Shown: in pieces, positions 46,352 through 56,481 of the stretch
Position numbering within the stretch: position 1 is the first letter of the stretch
How the letters are laid out: each line of letters begins with the position of its first letter
DNA from: Dysgonomonas sp. BGC7
GTDB taxonomy: Bacteria; Bacteroidota; Bacteroidia; Bacteroidales; Dysgonomonadaceae
NCBI RefSeq assembly: GCF_001261735.1
Contig: NZ_CVRP01000007.1
Span: 248,001-312,000 of the forward strand
DNA: 64,000 bases
Direction of reading: 5' to 3'
Translations under genes and position numbers: made by a program
Notes under the pieces: model-generated
Database searches by the model: none
What the model was told of the DNA's origin: nothing
What the model saw: only the letters and a program-made list of their open reading frames with translations

Positions 46352-47515
46352 ATGATAATACAACATTTTACGGATAATGATCTTTACAAATTCTCGGTAA
46401 TGCATGCCATTCAGAAGCGTTATCCATGGTCTTATGTAAAGTATGCATTTACCAATAGAGGTAAAACTGATTTTCCCGAAGGCTTTGCCGAACGAATGAG
46501 AGAAGAGGTTGCTGCCATGGCTAATCTGAAGCTGACACAGGAAGAGAAGAGATTTATAGAGAAAAGATGCTATTTTTTCGATCCCGTCTTCATCGACTTT
46601 CTCGAAGGCTACCGATACGATCCGGCAGAGGTACAAATCGTTCAAACCGATGGCGATCTTAGTGTTGTTATCGAAGGATATTGGTATCGTACCGTGCTTT
46701 GGGAAGTTCCACTTTTGGCAATTATTTCAGAGCTTTATTTTAAGATGATGGGTGCTACTCCGCAAGACTTTGTAGGAAAAGCCATACAGAAAGGTGTTGC
46801 TTTAAAAGGGCTCGAAGCCGATTATTCGGAATTTGGAACTCGCCGTCGCTTTTCTTTCGATGTTCAGGATAAAGTTGTAGGAGCATTACAAGAATCTTCC
46901 GGTGATTTCTTCAAAGGAACAAGCAATGTTTATCTGGCTATGAAATACAATACTACTCCTATAGGTACTATGCCGCACGAGTGGTTTATGTACCATGGAG
47001 CCATTTTTGGTTATCGGTCAGCTAATATAAAGGGACTGGAGGCTTGGGTTGCTGTATATGATGGAAGTCTGGGGATAGCCCTTACCGACACTTACACTAC
47101 CGACTCTTTCTTCAGTTCGTTCAGTCAGAAACAGGCTAAACTGTTCGACGGAGTGCGTCACGATAGTGGCGATCCTCTGTTGTTTGCTGATAAGGCTATA
47201 GGCTTTTATGAGAAGACTCGTATAGATCCCACTTCTAAAACCCTTGTGTTTAGCGATTCTCTGAACCTACAGACAGTAAAGCAGATAAAAGATCATGTGG
47301 CAGGCCGTATACACGATACCTATGGAATAGGTACTTTCTTTTCGAATGATGTTGGTGTAAAGGCACTTAACATAGTAATAAAGCTAACCGATGTGAAGGC
47401 TCATAAAAATGATCCGAAATATCTTAAGGCTGTAAAACTGTCAGATGTTGAAGGTAAGCATACTGGAGATGAGAAGGAGATAGATTTAAGCATAAGGACA
47501 CTCGGGTTGGAATAA
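46352..47515 (+). CDS. pncB: Nicotinate phosphoribosyltransferase
   Basis: A 387-residue enzyme that makes nicotinate mononucleotide in NAD salvage. It has TDNDLYKFSVMHAIQKRYP, the SEFGTRRRFSFDVQ segment, GTSNVYLAMKY, HEWFMYHGAIFGYR, and the phosphoribosyl-binding VRHDSGDPLLFADKAI. Length fits the family. Confidence 0.95.
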   Translation: MIIQHFTDNDLYKFSVMHAIQKRYPWSYVKYAFTNRGKTDFPEGFAERMREEVAAMANLKLTQEEKRFIEKRCYFFDPVFIDFLEGYRYDPAEVQIVQTDGDLSVVIEGYWYRTVLWEVPLLAIISELYFKMMGATPQDFVGKAIQKGVALKGLEADYSEFGTRRRFSFDVQDKVVGALQESSGDFFKGTSNVYLAMKYNTTPIGTMPHEWFMYHGAIFGYRSANIKGLEAWVAVYDGSLGIALTDTYTTDSFFSSFSQKQAKLFDGVRHDSGDPLLFADKAIGFYEKTRIDPTSKTLVFSDSLNLQTVKQIKDHVAGRIHDTYGIGTFFSNDVGVKALNIVIKLTDVKAHKNDPKYLKAVKLSDVEGKHTGDEKEIDLSIRTLGLE

Positions 47516-47544
47516 TATCTTCTATTATATTAATTTAGAATAGT

Positions 47545-47580
47545 AAAAAAGCGACAGTTCGATTGAACTGTCGCTTTCTA
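47545..47580. terminator. Terminator between pncB and frdB
   Basis: A 13-bp perfect stem (AAAGCGACAGTTC with GAACTGTCGCTTT), loop GATT, with an A6/T6 tract favouring the minus-strand frd operon. Confidence 0.8.
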
Positions 47581-47597
47581 TTATAGGAAAATGAATC

Positions 47598-48353
47598 TTA
47601 GTCTTGGAATTTAGCTTTCAGGAACTCACGGTTCATACGAGCAATGTTGGCGATAGATACATTCTTAGGACATTGTACTTCACAAGCCTGAGTATTTGTA
47701 CAGTTACCAAAACCAAGTTCGTCCATTTTAGAAACCATTGCTTTCGCACGGCGCGATGCTTCTACTCTACCCTGAGGTAGAAGGGCTAATTGGCTAACTT
47801 TAGCTGAAACGAATAGCATGGCAGAACCATTTTTACAAGCAGCAACACAAGCTCCACAGCCAATACAAGAAGCAGCATCCATGGCTTCGTCTGCATCTAC
47901 TTTTGGAATAGGAATTGCATTCGCGTCAGGTATACCTCCTGTATTAACGCTTACATAACCCCCTGCTTGCATAATTTTGTCGAAAGCTGTACGGTCAACC
48001 ATTAAGTCGCGAATCACAGGGAAGCCGTGAGAGCGCCATGGCTCGATAGTAATTGTTTCTCCATCTTTAAACTTGCGCATGTGTAACTGGCAAGTTGTGA
48101 TGTCTTCATCCGGTCCGTGAGGATGTCCGTTGATATAAAGACTACACATCCCGCAGATTCCTTCGCGGCAGTCATGGTCGAATACGATAGGCTCTTTGCC
48201 TTCGTTGATCAATTTCTCATTCAGAATATCTAACATTTCCAGGAAAGAACTTTCTGTTGAAATGCCTTCAAGTGAATGTGTTTCAAAAGCACCTTTTACT
48301 TTTGGTCCTTTCTGACGCCACACTTTTAATGTTATATTGATTAGTTTTTCCAT
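47598..48353 (-). CDS. frdB: Fumarate reductase/succinate dehydrogenase iron-sulfur subunit
   Basis: A 251-residue subunit with a 2Fe-2S motif ([16 protein letters not shown]), then [15 protein letters not shown] and [15 protein letters not shown] for the further clusters. Third gene of the frdCAB operon, 8 bases after frdA. In anaerobic Bacteroidetes the complex reduces fumarate to succinate with menaquinol. Confidence 0.95.
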   Translation of the reverse strand: MEKLINITLKVWRQKGPKVKGAFETHSLEGISTESSFLEMLDILNEKLINEGKEPIVFDHDCREGICGMCSLYINGHPHGPDEDITTCQLHMRKFKDGETITIEPWRSHGFPVIRDLMVDRTAFDKIMQAGGYVSVNTGGIPDANAIPIPKVDADEAMDAASCIGCGACVAACKNGSAMLFVSAKVSQLALLPQGRVEASRRAKAMVSKMDELGFGNCTNTQACEVQCPKNVSIANIARMNREFLKAKFQD

Positions 48354-48360
48354 TGTCGTT

Positions 48361-50334
48361 TTACGCTTTATAGTTTCTTTGTTGTCTTACTACGAATTCA
48401 TAATCCAAAGGCTCTTTAATTAATTCAGGAGCACTATCTTCACCCTGATATTTCCAACATGCAACATAAGAATAATTCTCATCGTCGCGCATTGCTTCTC
48501 CTTCAGGAGTCTGATACTCTTCACGGAAGTGTCCTCCGCAAGACTCGTTACGGTTTAGTCCGTCATAAGCCATCAATAAACCTATTTCGATAAAGTCGGC
48601 TAAACGCAAGGCTTTTTCTAATTCGGTGTTTAAGTCAGTAGCCTCTCCCGGTATACGAACATTAGACCAAAATTCTTTCTTAACTTCTTTCAGTTTTTCG
48701 ATAGCAGTTTCCAAAGATTCTTTTGTACGTCCCATACCTACAAAATCCCACATAACTAAACCTAGTTGTTTGTGAATAGAGTCTACAGAACGATTTCCTT
48801 TTATACTCATCAGCTGAGCTACCTTTTCTTTAACAGCATTTTCTGTTTGTGTAAATTCCGGCAGGTCTGTGCTGAAACGAGGAACTGAAATCTGATCGGC
48901 TAAGTAGTTCTGTATAGTATAAGGTAGTACGAAATATCCATCGGCTAGCCCTTGCATCAATGCTGATGCTCCAAGGCGGTTAGCTCCATGGTCAGAGAAG
49001 TTAGCTTCTCCTAATGCAAACAGACCTTTGATAGACGTCATCAACTCGTAGTCTACCCAGATTCCACCCATTGTATAGTGGATAGCCGGATATATCATCA
49101 TCGGAGTCTCGTATGGGTTTTCGTCCACAATCTTGTCATACATCTGGAACAAATTACCATATTTGGCTTCTACTACATTTTTACCAAGACGTTTGATTGC
49201 ATCGCTAAAGTCCAGATAAACGGCAAGTCCTGTAGAACCTACACCATAACCAGCGTCGCATCTTTCTTTAGCAGCACGTGATGCTACGTCTCGAGGAACC
49301 AGATTCCCAAAGGCAGGATAACGTCTTTCCAGATAGTAGTCTCTGTCTTCCTCTTTTATTTGAGTAGGCTTCAACTTTCCTGTACGGATAGCTTCGGCGT
49401 CTTCTTTCTTTTTAGGTACCCAGATACGACCGTCGTTACGAAGCGATTCTGACATCAGAGTCAGTTTTGATTGAAACTCTCCATGTACAGGAATACAAGT
49501 CGGGTGGATTTGTGCAAAACAAGGGTTAGCGAAATATGCTCCTTTTTTGTATGCCTGAATAGCTGCCGATCCGTTAGAGCCCATAGCATTTGTAGAAAGG
49601 AAGAATGTGTTTCCGTATCCACCTGTAGCTATAACTACTGCATGAGCAGCAAAACGCTCCAATTCTCCTGTTACAAGGTTACGTGCTATAATACCACGTG
49701 CACGTTCTTCGCCGTTGTTGTCTTTGATAAGAACAACGTCAACCATTTCGTAACGGGTGTATAGTTTTACACTTCCTTTGTTTACCTGACGGCTAAGAGC
49801 AGAGTAGGCTCCCAATAGTAGCTGTTGTCCGGTTTGTCCTTTAGCGTAGAATGTACGTGATACCTGCGCTCCACCAAACGAACGGTTATCTAACAAACCT
49901 CCATATTCGCGGGCAAAAGGAACACCTTGTGCTACGCATTGGTCGATGATACTGTTTGCAACTTCTGCCAAACGATATACGTTAGCTTCGCGTGCACGGT
50001 AGTCTCCTCCTTTGATTGTATCGTAGAAAAGACGATAAACAGAGTCACCGTCATTTTGATAATTCTTTGCAGCATTGATCCCTCCTTGTGCAGCGATAGA
50101 GTGCGCACGACGAGGAGAATCCTGAATACAGAAATTTAATACATTGAAGCCCATCTCACCAAGAGATGCAGCCGCAGATGCCCCAGCAAGACCTGTTCCT
50201 ACTACTATAACGTCTAGGCGGCGTTTGTTCGCAGGATTCACCAGTTTCTGGTGAGCCTTGTAGTTGGTCCATTTTTCTGCCAATGAACCTTCTGGTATTT
50301 TCGAATCTTTTTTTGGATCTATTATAGTACTCAT
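48361..50334 (-). CDS. frdA: Fumarate reductase/succinate dehydrogenase flavoprotein
   Basis: 657 residues from the ATG at 50334 (MSTIIDPKK); the frame extends nine codons upstream to 50361 without family support. It has [17 protein letters not shown] (FAD), the FAD-linking His region [16 protein letters not shown], catalytic [15 protein letters not shown] and [12 protein letters not shown], and the C-terminal [10 protein letters not shown]. Order C-A-B without a D subunit fits the Bacteroides/Wolinella-type enzyme. Confidence 0.96.
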   Translation of the reverse strand: MSTIIDPKKDSKIPEGSLAEKWTNYKAHQKLVNPANKRRLDVIVVGTGLAGASAAASLGEMGFNVLNFCIQDSPRRAHSIAAQGGINAAKNYQNDGDSVYRLFYDTIKGGDYRAREANVYRLAEVANSIIDQCVAQGVPFAREYGGLLDNRSFGGAQVSRTFYAKGQTGQQLLLGAYSALSRQVNKGSVKLYTRYEMVDVVLIKDNNGEERARGIIARNLVTGELERFAAHAVVIATGGYGNTFFLSTNAMGSNGSAAIQAYKKGAYFANPCFAQIHPTCIPVHGEFQSKLTLMSESLRNDGRIWVPKKKEDAEAIRTGKLKPTQIKEEDRDYYLERRYPAFGNLVPRDVASRAAKERCDAGYGVGSTGLAVYLDFSDAIKRLGKNVVEAKYGNLFQMYDKIVDENPYETPMMIYPAIHYTMGGIWVDYELMTSIKGLFALGEANFSDHGANRLGASALMQGLADGYFVLPYTIQNYLADQISVPRFSTDLPEFTQTENAVKEKVAQLMSIKGNRSVDSIHKQLGLVMWDFVGMGRTKESLETAIEKLKEVKKEFWSNVRIPGEATDLNTELEKALRLADFIEIGLLMAYDGLNRNESCGGHFREEYQTPEGEAMRDDENYSYVACWKYQGEDSAPELIKEPLDYEFVVRQQRNYKA

Positions 50335-50379
50335 ATCTGTTTTTCTTTTAATCTTTAACAAAAATAATCTGATCTACGA

Positions 50380-51081
50380 TTATGCAAACGGACACCAAAG
50401 ATGTCTTACGTAGAAATAGATGGTCACAAATGCAAATATCAGGCAAATAAGAGTAGCAACTATTTGACTGGCTACTTTCCAGCGGTTCATCCAAACCAGA
50501 TTGTTCCAACCGATAGTTTGAATTGCGCTCCAAAAACCGTGAGAAATGTGGAACCATAATGCTACATACCAAACAAGATATGCTATAACAACCCAAGTCT
50601 GACTAAAATAGTACTTAATGAATGCAGCTCCATCTTGTGGAGATACTACTGTATCGCCTAGTTGAACTTCATGATGCCCCATCAGTTCTACAAACATCAT
50701 TTTGTACCAAAACTGGCTAAGGTGTAACACCATAAAGCCGATGACAATGATGCCTAGTACAAGCATGTTTTGAGATGCCCATTCTACATTTTTTGGACGT
50801 ACATTTACCGCATAAGAATCACTTCCACGAGCTTTCCGATTCTGTATAGTCAGAATCAATGCATAAATGAAGTGAATAGCAACAAGTGCGCCTAAAGCTC
50901 CAGTACCAGCTACAGCGTACCAATTGGCTCCAAGTAAAGCACAAATGGTATTGTAAGCATCTTCAGAAATCACTGCCGTAAAATTCATCGCTGCATGAAA
51001 CAGCAAAAATAAAACAAGAGCGATACCTGTGATACTCATGATCAACTTCTTACCAATAGAAGACTTAAGTAACCAACTCAT
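50380..51081 (-). CDS. frdC: Fumarate reductase/succinate dehydrogenase cytochrome b subunit
   Basis: A 233-residue membrane anchor with five predicted helices: GKKLIMSITGIALVLFLLFH, ALVAIHFIYALILTI, MLVLGIIVIGFMVLHLSQF, WVVIAYLVWYVALWFHISHGF and ATLICLIFAFVTIYFYV. Membrane His residues in these helices are candidate haem ligands. First gene of frdCAB. Confidence 0.93.
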   Translation of the reverse strand: MSWLLKSSIGKKLIMSITGIALVLFLLFHAAMNFTAVISEDAYNTICALLGANWYAVAGTGALGALVAIHFIYALILTIQNRKARGSDSYAVNVRPKNVEWASQNMLVLGIIVIGFMVLHLSQFWYKMMFVELMGHHEVQLGDTVVSPQDGAAFIKYYFSQTWVVIAYLVWYVALWFHISHGFWSAIQTIGWNNLVWMNRWKVASQIVATLICLIFAFVTIYFYVRHLWCPFA

Positions 51082-51451
51082 AAATTAAATCGTTTTTAGT
51101 TATTTAGAATAGTTAATTTGATGATACTATAAATTATAGAAAATAACCATCTGGTATTGTATTTTTCTATTGCATTGCAAAAATAGGCTAAATAAAGGGA
51201 TTTTCAAAGGGAAAACATGTCTTTTTGAATCAAAAAGATGCTTTATATTCTCAGTTATTTCAGGAATTTAGAGCTTCTGAGAATCTGGAGTATGGACTGT
51301 GATTACAATTGTTCTGAGCAATGATAGTTATATTCAAATCGTATTCATTTATGAATGCAGAATAGCACAATTGAACAACAGAAGTGACGTTCTTTTTTAA
51401 TCTTGTGACTTTGTAAACAGTTTTTTAGTCCTTTTTCGTTTTTTGCTCTCG
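51082..51451. other. 370-base region between the frd operon and the polysaccharide operon
   Basis: It holds the frd promoter and an 8-bp inverted repeat (51247-51254 with 51277-51284, 22-base loop). No clear terminator for the polysaccharide operon is visible. Confidence 0.4.
51178..51208 (-). promoter_or_regulatory. Promoter of frdCAB
   Basis: Minus strand: TTTG (51205-51208), 19-base spacer, TATTTTTG (51178-51185). Predicted start about 51171, leader of about 90 bases. Confidence 0.65.
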
Positions 51452-52969
51452 CTATTCTTTTCGTCTAAACAAATAGATACAAGCATTTTCACGGATACAA
51501 TGCTCATCTATAATGTCATAATTGTTTGTTATAAGAGGGAATTCCTTGTTTGCAGAAACTACGAATTTCGTTTTCTTTTCTTTAATGTTTTCTATAAAAG
51601 AATTTTTTATATCGGGGAATACTGTATCCAGAATATTAGGGTGAAAGAAGTATTTATCATCCGGAACAACTCCCGAAACGGTAAAAATATCTACGTAAAG
51701 ATCTAATGTTATTAATGTAGGGTTTTCCTCTTTATTTATCTTTTCTGCAAAACGAATTTGCCAATAGTCACATTTCATTTTTCTCAATAAGCAATTAATA
51801 TCCTCACCAAAGAAATTTTTGTTTATGCAACCTGCAACTATTATCAGAATGATGAAAACTAATTTAAAAACACCTCCTGTTTTCCTTTTATAACACTTAT
51901 CTGCATAGTCAGCAATGAAAATAAATCCCATTATACTCCATGTACTTAATACGACATAAGGGTAGTCCATGTCGTGAGGACCCGAGGTTGCCATTATATA
52001 CAGAAAAGTGAATGAGAGAAGAATACATATTTTATCTATAATACTTTTTAAATATTTCTTTGAAAACATTGTGACCCCTAAACCAAATAAAAGTGTATAT
52101 AAATAGAAATCGGGCTCAAATACACGATGGTAAAATCGGGCTGCAATATTAGCAAACGCATCGAATTTAAGTCCGAAACTTCTGCTTGCATATAATTTGT
52201 TAAAATCGAAATAAGCAAAAATGAAATCGTTATAAGCGGAATTTAGGAGAAAGTATGTTAGTATAGGGAGTGCTACTAATAAAAATCCACCTATAAAGGA
52301 TAGACCGATAAGCAGTATATCTTTAACCCTCTTACTCAATATTAGTTTATAAAGCGGGATAAACAATAAAGGTATCAGATAAACCACAAAACTCAGCTTG
52401 ATAAAGAATACCAGACCAAACATTAATCCTTGCAAGAAAAGATATTTACAAATCTTCTTAGTTTCAATATCTTTGCTGTTACAACAAAGAAGTGTATAAT
52501 AGAAGCTTATCGTTATGAAAGGAGTTATAAACTCATCGGCTGAACCTCCTTCTTTGGTACGACATAATAGTAGGAACGTATATAGCAATGGCACAATAAA
52601 AGCCCAATCTTTCTTCAAAAAGAGTTTGGCTATTTTATATACAAATAATAGATTAAGAAATAACAACAATCCTTCTATGAAATAAATTCCGAGAAAACTT
52701 CTGTCGGAAACAAGCGAACCTATTCCATAAATAAAAAATATCAGAGGCCCTTTGTGGTCAAATAAATCCTTGTAGATTACCTTTCCATGAAACAAACCTT
52801 TTCCTATTGAAAAATAGATATTTGGGTCGCACCATTCATTAAAAAAGTATAGAGGTGAGCATTTTGATGTAAAAAAGAGAATTAAAAATGAAAACAGGAA
52901 CAGCAGAATTTCATTATTATATTTTTCTCTACATTTTGTCGGAATTATATTAACTGATTTATCTATCAT
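51452..52969 (-). CDS. Multi-pass GT-C-fold glycosyltransferase-like membrane protein
   Basis: A 505-residue protein with about ten membrane helices and a short soluble C-terminus. The first periplasmic loop has the GT-C pattern NEWCDPNIYFSIGKGLFHG followed by DLFDHKGPLIFFIYGIG, as in ArnT/PMT-like transferases that use polyprenyl-linked sugars. It is the last gene of the polysaccharide operon, 19 bases after the GT4 gene. Donor and acceptor are unknown. Confidence 0.7.
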   Translation of the reverse strand: MIDKSVNIIPTKCREKYNNEILLFLFSFLILFFTSKCSPLYFFNEWCDPNIYFSIGKGLFHGKVIYKDLFDHKGPLIFFIYGIGSLVSDRSFLGIYFIEGLLLFLNLLFVYKIAKLFLKKDWAFIVPLLYTFLLLCRTKEGGSADEFITPFITISFYYTLLCCNSKDIETKKICKYLFLQGLMFGLVFFIKLSFVVYLIPLLFIPLYKLILSKRVKDILLIGLSFIGGFLLVALPILTYFLLNSAYNDFIFAYFDFNKLYASRSFGLKFDAFANIAARFYHRVFEPDFYLYTLLFGLGVTMFSKKYLKSIIDKICILLSFTFLYIMATSGPHDMDYPYVVLSTWSIMGFIFIADYADKCYKRKTGGVFKLVFIILIIVAGCINKNFFGEDINCLLRKMKCDYWQIRFAEKINKEENPTLITLDLYVDIFTVSGVVPDDKYFFHPNILDTVFPDIKNSFIENIKEKKTKFVVSANKEFPLITNNYDIIDEHCIRENACIYLFRRKE

Positions 52970-52988
52970 CTTTTATAAATACATTCAA

Positions 52989-54050
52989 CTATATAAACTT
53001 TCGTGCTAAGTCAGACACTTGCTTTGCAGATTTTTTCCAAGAGTATTTTTGAATCTGTTCTATACCTTTTTGTTGAAGTTCTTTTTTTAGAATATCGTCT
53101 GATAGTAAAAGGCTTATCTTCATTGTGATGTCGTCAATATCAAAAGGGTCGATATATAATGCTGCATCTTCACTAACTTCCCGTAAGGCGGGAATATCAG
53201 ATACTATTGCCGGACAACCGAATGTCATAGACTCTAACGGAGGAAGGCCAAAGCCTTCGTATAGAGACGGGTATACAGACAGTAGCGCATTCTGATACAT
53301 TGCGGGAAGGTCTTCGTCCGGTATGTAGCCGGGGAGATATACATTCTCGCTCAACAGTTTTTTCATATCAGGGGTGTTGAATGCTTTAAATGACATTCCG
53401 ATGATATAAAGCTTTATGGTTTTGTCCTCTATCTTTTCGAATGCTTCTACCAAGCGAACAAAATTTTTACGTGGATCCATCGAAGAAACAGCTATAATAT
53501 ATTTCTCTTTGTCAGGCTCGCGCTGGAAATTGAGAATTTCGCGTTCTGTCGGTTTGTTGTGAAAAGGAACATTGCTATGGATCACATGTATTTTGTCTCT
53601 ATCTATATTTAGAGTGTCAACTATCTCATTCTTCGAAAATTCGCTGACAGTAAGCACAGCATGGGCTTTTTTTCCTACACGCGGCATCATATAATGATAG
53701 AAACGATAATAGTTTTTAGAGAACCATTGAGGATATCGTTCGTGTGAAACATCGTGGATAGTCATTATCTGGTTGTTGTAATTCAGAGGACCACAGCCTG
53801 TGAAACTGATAAGCAGCGGAGAGCCAATGCTTTTCAGATAACGGGGCAAAGAGATTTGTTCCCACAAATGGGTTTTGAGAGAGCCGCATCGTACTACTTT
53901 GAATTTGAATTTGTAATCGGGGTGAATATCCTGAGGAATGGCGACATGAAAATCGACGCCCATTTCATGCAACTTGTTACATATTTCGAACGCATAGCGA
54001 TGAACTCCAGTTGCTTTTTGTGTAAGATATCTTCCGTTTACAACAAACAT
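52989..54050 (-). CDS. Glycosyltransferase family 4
   Basis: A 353-residue GT-B enzyme: MFVVNGRYLTQKATGVHRYAFEI at the N-terminus, VSSMDPRKNFVRLVEAFE, then the nucleotide-sugar site SLYEGFGLPPLESMTFGCPAIVS with its EX7E pattern. Similar to mannosyl- or rhamnosyl-type GT4 enzymes of O-antigen clusters. Begins 9 bases after the GT2 gene. Confidence 0.88.
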   Translation of the reverse strand: MFVVNGRYLTQKATGVHRYAFEICNKLHEMGVDFHVAIPQDIHPDYKFKFKVVRCGSLKTHLWEQISLPRYLKSIGSPLLISFTGCGPLNYNNQIMTIHDVSHERYPQWFSKNYYRFYHYMMPRVGKKAHAVLTVSEFSKNEIVDTLNIDRDKIHVIHSNVPFHNKPTEREILNFQREPDKEKYIIAVSSMDPRKNFVRLVEAFEKIEDKTIKLYIIGMSFKAFNTPDMKKLLSENVYLPGYIPDEDLPAMYQNALLSVYPSLYEGFGLPPLESMTFGCPAIVSDIPALREVSEDAALYIDPFDIDDITMKISLLLSDDILKKELQQKGIEQIQKYSWKKSAKQVSDLARKFI

Positions 54051-54059
54051 ATATCCAAT

Positions 54060-54893
54060 TTATATTATTTCTTTATAAGTCTTTTTACTATACCAGCTTC
54101 TTTTTACGAAGCATTTGCTCAATGATATCCAAAATTTCATTTTAAAGCGGTTCCATGTTTTATTTCCCGATTTTACGTTTGGGAAAAAGTCTGTATCTGC
54201 CAATATATTGAAATATCTTTTCTTCTGTTCTATTCCGCCTTGCAAATATTCTATATGATGTGTCGTCGTTTTTGATTTTGGGAAAACATAAAAGCGACCT
54301 TCTTTGATATTGGGCACATAAGGATATTTGTATCGGATATAGCTAGGAACATGTACCGGCATGTTTTCTTCTATCCATATATAGCCTGCATTGGTATCGC
54401 GAAGGAAGTTCGAAATATGACATTCGGGAAATAATTCGAAGTCGAAAATGCCAGGATTCTTCCTTATGTAATCTGTTTTAACGATTGCAAAATCTGTTGC
54501 TAGTGCATAGTATTTGTCGTACCAGTCGGCACTGGCCCATACTTTATCTTGTTTTTGAGACAGAAGTCGTCCGTACTTCGTTATTGTTTTGTCCTGATAC
54601 ATCCATGTGTCGGCTTCCAAAATAAGAGTGTAATCGCAATCGGAGGGGATATATTTAATGCCTTCTAATAAGAGTTGTGAGTTACCTTTTCTGTGTCCTG
54701 CATTTTCTTCGAGGATAACGAGCTTATCTATCAGAGGCATGGCTTCCGGGAGTATTTCGTACCCATTATTTTTACCATTGCTGATAACTATGATATAATA
54801 TTCGTTTTCTTTCCATGTTTTGGAAATTACCTGAAGATTGTATTTCAAGTCTTCTACTCTGTCATATACTCGTATGAGAACTGCAAATTTCAT
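54060..54893 (-). CDS. Glycosyltransferase family 2-like protein
   Basis: A 277-residue GT-A-like protein: FAVLIRVYDRVEDLKYNLQVIS, IIVISNGKNNG, and the probable DxD equivalent in LILEADTWMYQDK. The C-terminus is basic and aromatic, perhaps membrane-attached. It differs from standard GT2 in the ADT motif. Four bases after hddA. Confidence 0.7.
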   Translation of the reverse strand: MKFAVLIRVYDRVEDLKYNLQVISKTWKENEYYIIVISNGKNNGYEILPEAMPLIDKLVILEENAGHRKGNSQLLLEGIKYIPSDCDYTLILEADTWMYQDKTITKYGRLLSQKQDKVWASADWYDKYYALATDFAIVKTDYIRKNPGIFDFELFPECHISNFLRDTNAGYIWIEENMPVHVPSYIRYKYPYVPNIKEGRFYVFPKSKTTTHHIEYLQGGIEQKKRYFNILADTDFFPNVKSGNKTWNRFKMKFWISLSKCFVKRSWYSKKTYKEII

Positions 54894-54897
54894 TCTT

Positions 54898-55926
54898 TTA
54901 CTTAATAAACCAGGTCTCTAGCCCTTTTTTAGTGAATGAATAAGGCTGAATTTTTCCTCCAATGTTTTCGAGAGCCTTTGCTACAGCAAATCTGGTATTG
55001 CCCGGACAGTAGAAAAACACATAGCCTCCACCTCCTGCTCCGGATATCTTTCCGCCAGAGGCTCCTGCTTCGATAGCAACATTGTATATCTCTTCAAATA
55101 AGGGAGTGGTTATACCTTCAGCCATTTCTCGCTTATATGTCCATCCTCTATGTAAAATACGTCCTATCTCATCCAGATTATTTTTGAGTATAGCCTCTTT
55201 TATTTCGTAAGCCTGATTTTTTATCTGGTGCATTGCTTCCACCGATTTTTCTTTCTGGTCTTTTACATTTTTCTGTTGCTTTTCGATGATGTCTCCCGAG
55301 TTTCTGCTTGAATTTGTATAATATAAAAGCATATTGTTAGACAACTCGTTTATGGTTTCGTTACGTATGCGCAAAGGATTTACAATCACTTTGTCGTCGG
55401 CATAGAATTCCATGAAATTGAATCCGCCAAAAGCTGCTGCATATTGATCCTGTTTTCCACCTGCCTGTTTCAGGTCGATACGCTCTATCTGATATGCCAG
55501 ATATGCCAGATCGTAGTCGCCCAGTGGCAAAGATAACCACTCGGTATAGGCTCCCAATATTGCGATAGCCAATGTAGAAGATGTCCCAAGTCCGGAACCA
55601 AAAGGTACTTCCAGTTCGCAAGTAAGGGTGAACGACAAGGGTTTGTTTATAAAATCCTTTACAATTCTATTATAAATACCTTTCATCAGGTCTGCTTTGT
55701 CGTTCAATATGGGTAGTTCTAAGGCAGAGTCAAATGTATATTCTTCATTAGTCTGAGTCATTCTGAAAATAATCTTACCATCATTTCGTGGTTCGATATT
55801 TGCATAGGCATACAAGCTGATTGTAGCGTTTAGAATACATCCTCCATATAGATCAGAATAGGGAGACACATCTGTACCTCCTCCTGCTAAACCTAAACGA
55901 AATGGTGCTTTGCTCCTTATTATCAT
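54898..55926 (-). CDS. hddA: D-glycero-alpha-D-manno-heptose 7-phosphate kinase
   Basis: A 342-residue GHMP kinase. N-terminal RSKAPFRLGLAGGGTDVSPYSDLYGGCILNATI, ATP loop EVPFGSGLGTSSTLAIAI, QIERIDLKQAGGKQDQYAAAFGG, and the C-terminal GASGGKISGAGGGGYVFFYC are all typical of HddA. It phosphorylates the heptose at C1 to give the 1,7-bisphosphate used by the phosphatase encoded just upstream in the operon. Confidence 0.88.
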   Translation of the reverse strand: MIIRSKAPFRLGLAGGGTDVSPYSDLYGGCILNATISLYAYANIEPRNDGKIIFRMTQTNEEYTFDSALELPILNDKADLMKGIYNRIVKDFINKPLSFTLTCELEVPFGSGLGTSSTLAIAILGAYTEWLSLPLGDYDLAYLAYQIERIDLKQAGGKQDQYAAAFGGFNFMEFYADDKVIVNPLRIRNETINELSNNMLLYYTNSSRNSGDIIEKQQKNVKDQKEKSVEAMHQIKNQAYEIKEAILKNNLDEIGRILHRGWTYKREMAEGITTPLFEEIYNVAIEAGASGGKISGAGGGGYVFFYCPGNTRFAVAKALENIGGKIQPYSFTKKGLETWFIK

Positions 55927-55938
55927 TCTCGGGTGTGT

Positions 55939-56481
55939 TTATAAGTTCTGTGCAAACTTATATAGATTTTCGTAATAAGCGTTTACGCTTTTGTATATTT
56001 TATCCTTTTTATCGTATTTATCTCCAACCAAAACTGTGTACATTCCGAGTTTATTACCGAATTCTATATCAGATTTGCTATTGCCCACCATAATAGAGTG
56101 CCGGAAGTCTACTTGGGGAAATTCAAATTGTGCCTTGAAACCCATACCGATATTTGGTTTTCTGTTGATTGAGGTAGAATCAGTATCTGTACAAAAATAG
56201 ATTTCGGAAATATTACCTCCAGCTTTTTTAATTTCTGTAAGCATATAATTATGTACATCGGCCAAATTGACAAGACTCATTACTTGCTTGCCAACCCCTC
56301 GCTGGTTCGTAATGATAAAAATATATTCAAATTTCTTAGATAGGATTGTGATAGCATCTAATGCACCATCTGTAAAAATAAATTCGTCTCTGTTTTTGAC
56401 GTAGTCATTAGGTCTTTCAATGTTAATGACTCCATCTCTATCGAGAAAAAGATAATTATATTTAGTTGTATTTGTCATCAA
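55939..56481 (-). CDS. gmhB: GmhB-like D-glycero-manno-heptose-1,7-bisphosphate 7-phosphatase, atypical
   Basis: A 180-residue HAD-IIIA phosphatase with nucleophile motif LFLDRDGVIN, the Thr/Asn motif ITNQRGV, a Lys in RKPNIGM and the acidic motif VGNSKSDIEFG. It removes the C7 phosphate in the GDP-heptose route. Normal GmhB has a zinc loop of three Cys and one His ahead of RKP; here that loop reads FCTDTDSTSIN and keeps only one Cys, so the zinc site seems lost. The start overlaps hddC by four bases. Confidence 0.8.
   Translation of the reverse strand: MMTNTTKYNYLFLDRDGVINIERPNDYVKNRDEFIFTDGALDAITILSKKFEYIFIITNQRGVGKQVMSLVNLADVHNYMLTEIKKAGGNISEIYFCTDTDSTSINRKPNIGMGFKAQFEFPQVDFRHSIMVGNSKSDIEFGNKLGMYTVLVGDKYDKKDKIYKSVNAYYENLYKFAQNL

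Noticed and set aside
51247-51284. 8-bp inverted repeat as terminator of the polysaccharide operon
   Set aside because: The loop is 22 bases, no T-run follows and it lies about 170 bases past the last stop.
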